From the NCBI GenBank assembly GCA_004552725.1, contig SFNM01000081.1, positions 1 through 8,634 of the forward strand: DNA of 8,634 nucleotides, in the 5' to 3' direction. Positions 6,514-8,634 of the stretch are shown here, piece after piece. Position numbers and translations under genes: made by a program. Under the pieces are notes generated by a model, which did no database searches, was not told the origin of the DNA, and saw only the letters and a program-made list of their open reading frames with translations. Numbering within the stretch: the stretch's first letter is position 1; every line of letters begins with the position of its first letter. The stretch comes from Bacteroidales bacterium (GTDB lineage Bacteria; Bacteroidota; Bacteroidia; Bacteroidales; Muribaculaceae).

Positions 6514-6907
6514 TCATGAACCCTGCACCACTAAAACCACCGCCACCTTATCCATGCCGCAAGCCACCACTGCCAATATGGCTACCAAAACTCCCATTGA
6601 CCGAGCATTTCGATTCATCTACGATAACCTTACCGAGCAGTTTTCGCTCAGCGATGTGGCAAAATATGCCGGCCTGACACAATCAGCGCTCTGTCGAGCC
6701 TTCAAACGCACTACCGGCTTGACTGTCTGGCAATTATGCTCGCGTTTACGAATTGAGTACGCCTGCCGTCTCCTGCTTACCACCGACTTCGACGTCGCAC
6801 AAATAGCCTACGCCTCCGGCTTCAACTTCTATCCTTACTTTTGCGCTCAATTCAAAGCCCACACCGCCCAGACTCCAACCCAATACCGCCAAAAATCCAC
6901 CTGGTAA
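6431..6907 (+). CDS. AraC-family regulator reduced to its DNA-binding half
   Basis: The 158-codon frame from a TTG at 6431 (the frame opens after a TAG at 6422-6424) ends with a full AraC/XylS DNA-binding domain at about residues 57-153. The first helix-turn-helix is in FSLSDVAKYAGLTQSALC (71-88), followed by FKRTTGLTVWQL. The linker helix is RLRIEYACRLLLTT, and the second helix-turn-helix is DVAQIAYASGF with the FKAHTAQTPTQYR signature. The residues before it (about 11-45, GKIAAAEGFLRLSLLLRLIHE) look like the helix that normally joins the cupin sensor domain to the DNA-binding domain. Full-length Bacteroidetes relatives have some 270-300 residues, so about 120-140 N-terminal residues are missing, and no remnant is seen upstream in any plus frame. 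Either a pseudogene fragment or a constitutive DNA-binding protein is possible. An ATG at 6554 would give 117 residues with the DNA-binding domain intact. Confidence 0.7.
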   Translation: MPWRLSRLAGKIAAAEGFLRLSLLLRLIHEPCTTKTTATLSMPQATTANMATKTPIDRAFRFIYDNLTEQFSLSDVAKYAGLTQSALCRAFKRTTGLTVWQLCSRLRIEYACRLLLTTDFDVAQIAYASGFNFYPYFCAQFKAHTAQTPTQYRQKSTW

Positions 6908-6968
6908 TCTCAACGCCGCGAGTCGTTTGGTGAGGCAACTCCGCCACATTTATCAATAGGAACGGTTG

Positions 6969-6994
6969 AAGCGCAATAGTAAGCGGTTGCGCTT
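6969..6994. terminator. Hairpin between convergent genes
   Basis: AAGCGCAA (6969-6976) and TTGCGCTT (6987-6994) are perfect 8-bp arms around a 10-nt loop. The hairpin overlaps the stop codon of the minus-strand gene (complement of 6993-6995) and lies 61 bases after the araC stop. It could stop transcription from both sides, but neither strand has a U-tract after it, so the terminator call is weak. Confidence 0.4.
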
Positions 6995-8228
6995 AGAAGC
7001 GGACTTTTGTGGCGGTGGAACCGCTGCGACGGATGTAAATTTGTCCGTGTTGAGGATTGGTTATTTCTACTCCTTGCAGGTTGAAGAAGTGTACTTCACC
7101 TTCATTATAGTCCACTGCGATGTCGTGTTTGCCACCTTGGCCAATGGTGATTACCGACGCTTTATAATTGTTCCAAATCTTGCCGGTATCGTCGATGGCT
7201 GTGCCCCACAGAGGTGAGGGGATAGTGATTACATTGTCCACGTATGTGGCATTATGTCCGCCGGCTATCACTTGCTCGCGTGTGCGCCCATTGGCCAAGA
7301 GGTAGGTGCCTCCATCGGTGATGAAGAATGGCATTATATCGTTGTCGCGCCGCGCGATAAATCCGGAGAATTGGGGTTGCATTGTCACAAACTCGGGGTC
7401 GGTCACATCAAACACGATGCGCACATTCGATGCGCTGAGGTTCTCGGTGTAGAGTTCGTAATCGGGGTTGCGGAAGGGGCTGATGATGGCTATAAGGTTT
7501 GGATTATCCTGATTCATTGCTACTTCACATGCTACAGGATGCTCTTCCGGTACGAGAGAATTGCCATTGTCATCATCCCAGCCGGGCAGTATCCAACCAT
7601 CTGCTAAAGTGGCGGTGCCAATCACGTCCCAATTGGCGGCATCAGCCTCAAAACCATCGGGTAGGGTGATAATTGCGGGGTAGGAGGGATCCCAAGCCTT
7701 GATGGCATGGTCGCAGGTGGTGCCCATAGTGGGTTGGGGGATGTATATAGTATTGCCGGCACGAGTCGCCGCACATTTGAGCACGTTAATTACCTCGCGC
7801 TGTTGCCCCATATTATACATATATGTGCCCATATCACTGATATAGTAGGGGTATTGACCCGATGGCTGACTGTCGTCGGCATCGGTAAATCCGCAATATT
7901 GAGGCTGAATGATTACGAAGGTGTAGTCGCGAGCATCAATGATGATATCGCAAGCGGTTCCGTCGAGGTTGAATTCGCTCAAATGAAAGTCTTTACCGCC
8001 AAATGGGTTCACAAGTTTGTACATTCCGGGACAGTCGATCGACTCCTCCACCGCCACCTCAAACGGGCATGTGTTCGGGTCGATTTGCTTGCCATTATCA
8101 TCGACGTAGCCGGGGGTAATCCATCCATCAACCACAGTGGCATACCCTATCGACTTCCATTCTAATTGTGCTGAAGCTGTAAGAGCAGAAAGTAAGCATA
8201 AAGAAATAAATAGGTGAAATTTTCTCAT
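6993..8228 (-). CDS. Exported protein of two duplicated domains with C-terminal tail
   Basis: I do not recognise a named family. The 411-residue product has a signal peptide (MRKFHLFISLCLLSALTASA, cleavage near 20). Residues about 24-190 and 200-363 are two copies of one domain. Each opens W..IG.AT..DGWI.PG with an acidic DDNG turn (about 31-46 and 207-222), and has a FV..QPQ..GF core strand (104-114 and 280-290). Each then has an ITD.GTY- or ISD.GTY-like segment and ends with an I.IP....GT strand. Residues about 374-411 are a separate tail with HFFNLQGVEI and GQIYIRRSGS, a form seen at the C-terminus of many Bacteroidales secreted proteins and possibly a sorting or anchoring signal. A surface or periplasmic location is inferred; the ligand is unknown. 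It is transcribed against araC and away from tamB. Confidence 0.82.
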   Translation of the reverse strand: MRKFHLFISLCLLSALTASAQLEWKSIGYATVVDGWITPGYVDDNGKQIDPNTCPFEVAVEESIDCPGMYKLVNPFGGKDFHLSEFNLDGTACDIIIDARDYTFVIIQPQYCGFTDADDSQPSGQYPYYISDMGTYMYNMGQQREVINVLKCAATRAGNTIYIPQPTMGTTCDHAIKAWDPSYPAIITLPDGFEADAANWDVIGTATLADGWILPGWDDDNGNSLVPEEHPVACEVAMNQDNPNLIAIISPFRNPDYELYTENLSASNVRIVFDVTDPEFVTMQPQFSGFIARRDNDIMPFFITDGGTYLLANGRTREQVIAGGHNATYVDNVITIPSPLWGTAIDDTGKIWNNYKASVITIGQGGKHDIAVDYNEGEVHFFNLQGVEITNPQHGQIYIRRSGSTATKVRF

Positions 8229-8250
8229 AAGTATGGTGTTTTTTTAATCA

Positions 8251-8634
8251 ATGTGCAAATTTAAGCAAATAATTCGAGCCGTAATTGTGTCCTTGCTGCT
8301 TTTGGCAGTGGTATTGCCCGTGTCGGTTTATGTGGTCGTTTCCACACCTTGGGCCCAAGAACAACTACGAACTATTGCTTCAAATGAACTGTCTAAAGTT
8401 CTTGGTACAGAGGTATCTATAGGCAAAATTATATACCATCCCTTTAACACTATCCAACTCGAAAGCGTAGCCGTTAACGACGACAATGGACGCACTGCTT
8501 TATCCGTGGCCAAAGTTGCCACACGCTTTGAACTCTGGCACTTTATCCGCTCGCGCAAATTCATTTTCGACTACGCATTAATCGATGGGCTTGATGCTCA
8601 AATCTACCGTGCTTCGAAAAGTTCTCCACTCAAT
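8251..8634 (+). CDS. tamB: TamB-like translocation/assembly protein, 5' part only
   Basis: An open frame starts at ATG 8251 and runs off the right edge after 128 codons with no stop. It begins with a signal anchor: basic MCKFKQIIRA, then a hydrophobic helix (11-30). STPWAQEQLRTIASNELSKV (31-50) and LGTEVSIGKIIYHPFNTI (51-68) follow, with alternating strands after that. This is the start of the very large TamB/AsmA-like proteins, which form a hydrophobic beta-groove across the periplasm and take part in outer-membrane protein or lipid transport; usual length is well over 1000 residues. The basic N-terminus supports the 8251 start. Only 22 bases separate it from the start of the divergent gene, so its promoter must lie inside that gene; I could not find a clear TAnnTTTG box there. 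Confidence 0.8.
   Translation, partial: MCKFKQIIRAVIVSLLLLAVVLPVSVYVVVSTPWAQEQLRTIASNELSKVLGTEVSIGKIIYHPFNTIQLESVAVNDDNGRTALSVAKVATRFELWHFIRSRKFIFDYALIDGLDAQIYRASKSSPLN
8256..8263 (-). promoter_or_regulatory. -7 box for the minus-strand exported protein
   Basis: The complement of 8256-8263 is TAAATTTG, an exact TAnnTTTG box 27 bases before the ATG at 8228. It lies within codons 2-5 of the tamB-like gene. No clear TTTG is found at the expected -33 position, so this call rests on the -7 box alone. Confidence 0.5.

Noticed and set aside
7254..8165. Plus-strand frames at 7254-7607 and 7707-8165
   Set aside because: Both are antisense to the exported duplicated protein, whose signal peptide and internal repeat show that the minus strand is coding.
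8163..8170. TAATTGTG as a -7 box for the tamB-like gene
   Set aside because: It has one mismatch to TAnnTTTG, no -33 TTTG at the right distance, and lies 80 bases upstream within the opposing gene, so support is too thin.
8328..8564. A 78-codon minus-strand frame at the right end
   Set aside because: It is fully antisense to the tamB-like frame, which has a convincing signal anchor and family pattern.

Overview
The window looks like a chromosomal core segment from a Bacteroidales bacterium, most likely of the Muribaculaceae type; the family is an inference. The supporting signs are Bacteroidetes promoter boxes (TAnnTTTG at -7, once with TTTG at -33), A/T-rich leaders without Shine-Dalgarno sequences, a T9SS type B sorting domain, a Bacteroidales-style C-terminal tail on a second exported protein, a SPOR-folE pair next to tpiA, and a TamB-like gene. 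I see no phage, insertion sequence or CRISPR array.

Left block (1-2769, plus strand): a probable four-gene operon. It holds the 3' end of an AlbA_2/Schlafen-type gene, a family 2 glycosyltransferase, a DUF4286 protein and ruvC. The gaps are 9 bp, 2 bp and then a 1-base stop/start overlap (TGATG). The grouping suggests co-transcription more than a shared function. 

Middle block (2814-6274, plus strand): an exported protein with a T9SS type B sorting domain is followed by a perfect 11-bp palindrome and a promoter. Then come a SPOR-domain protein and folE, which overlap by 4 bases. Next is a full-consensus promoter, then tRNA-Gly(CCC), tpiA and a strong intrinsic terminator. No promoter is visible between the tRNA and tpiA, so the glycolytic gene may be read from the tRNA promoter.

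Right block (6275-8634): this is the least ordinary part. An 86-base segment of about 79% GC that can fold on itself sits directly after the tpiA terminator. Beyond it is a short minus-strand reading frame with a membrane-like C-terminus, overlapping the head of an AraC-family gene that has lost its N-terminal sensor half. Together these look like a repeat or rearrangement scar. The convergent minus-strand gene (6993-8228) encodes an exported 411-residue protein made of two copies of a domain of about 165 residues plus a conserved-looking C-terminal tail. It diverges, with only 22 bp between start codons, from the 5' end of a tamB-like gene that runs off the window.

Most genes here are ordinary housekeeping or envelope genes. 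The points worth a second look are the GC-rich element with its broken araC, the tRNA-tpiA arrangement, the palindrome over the SPOR-folE promoter, and the duplicated exported protein.
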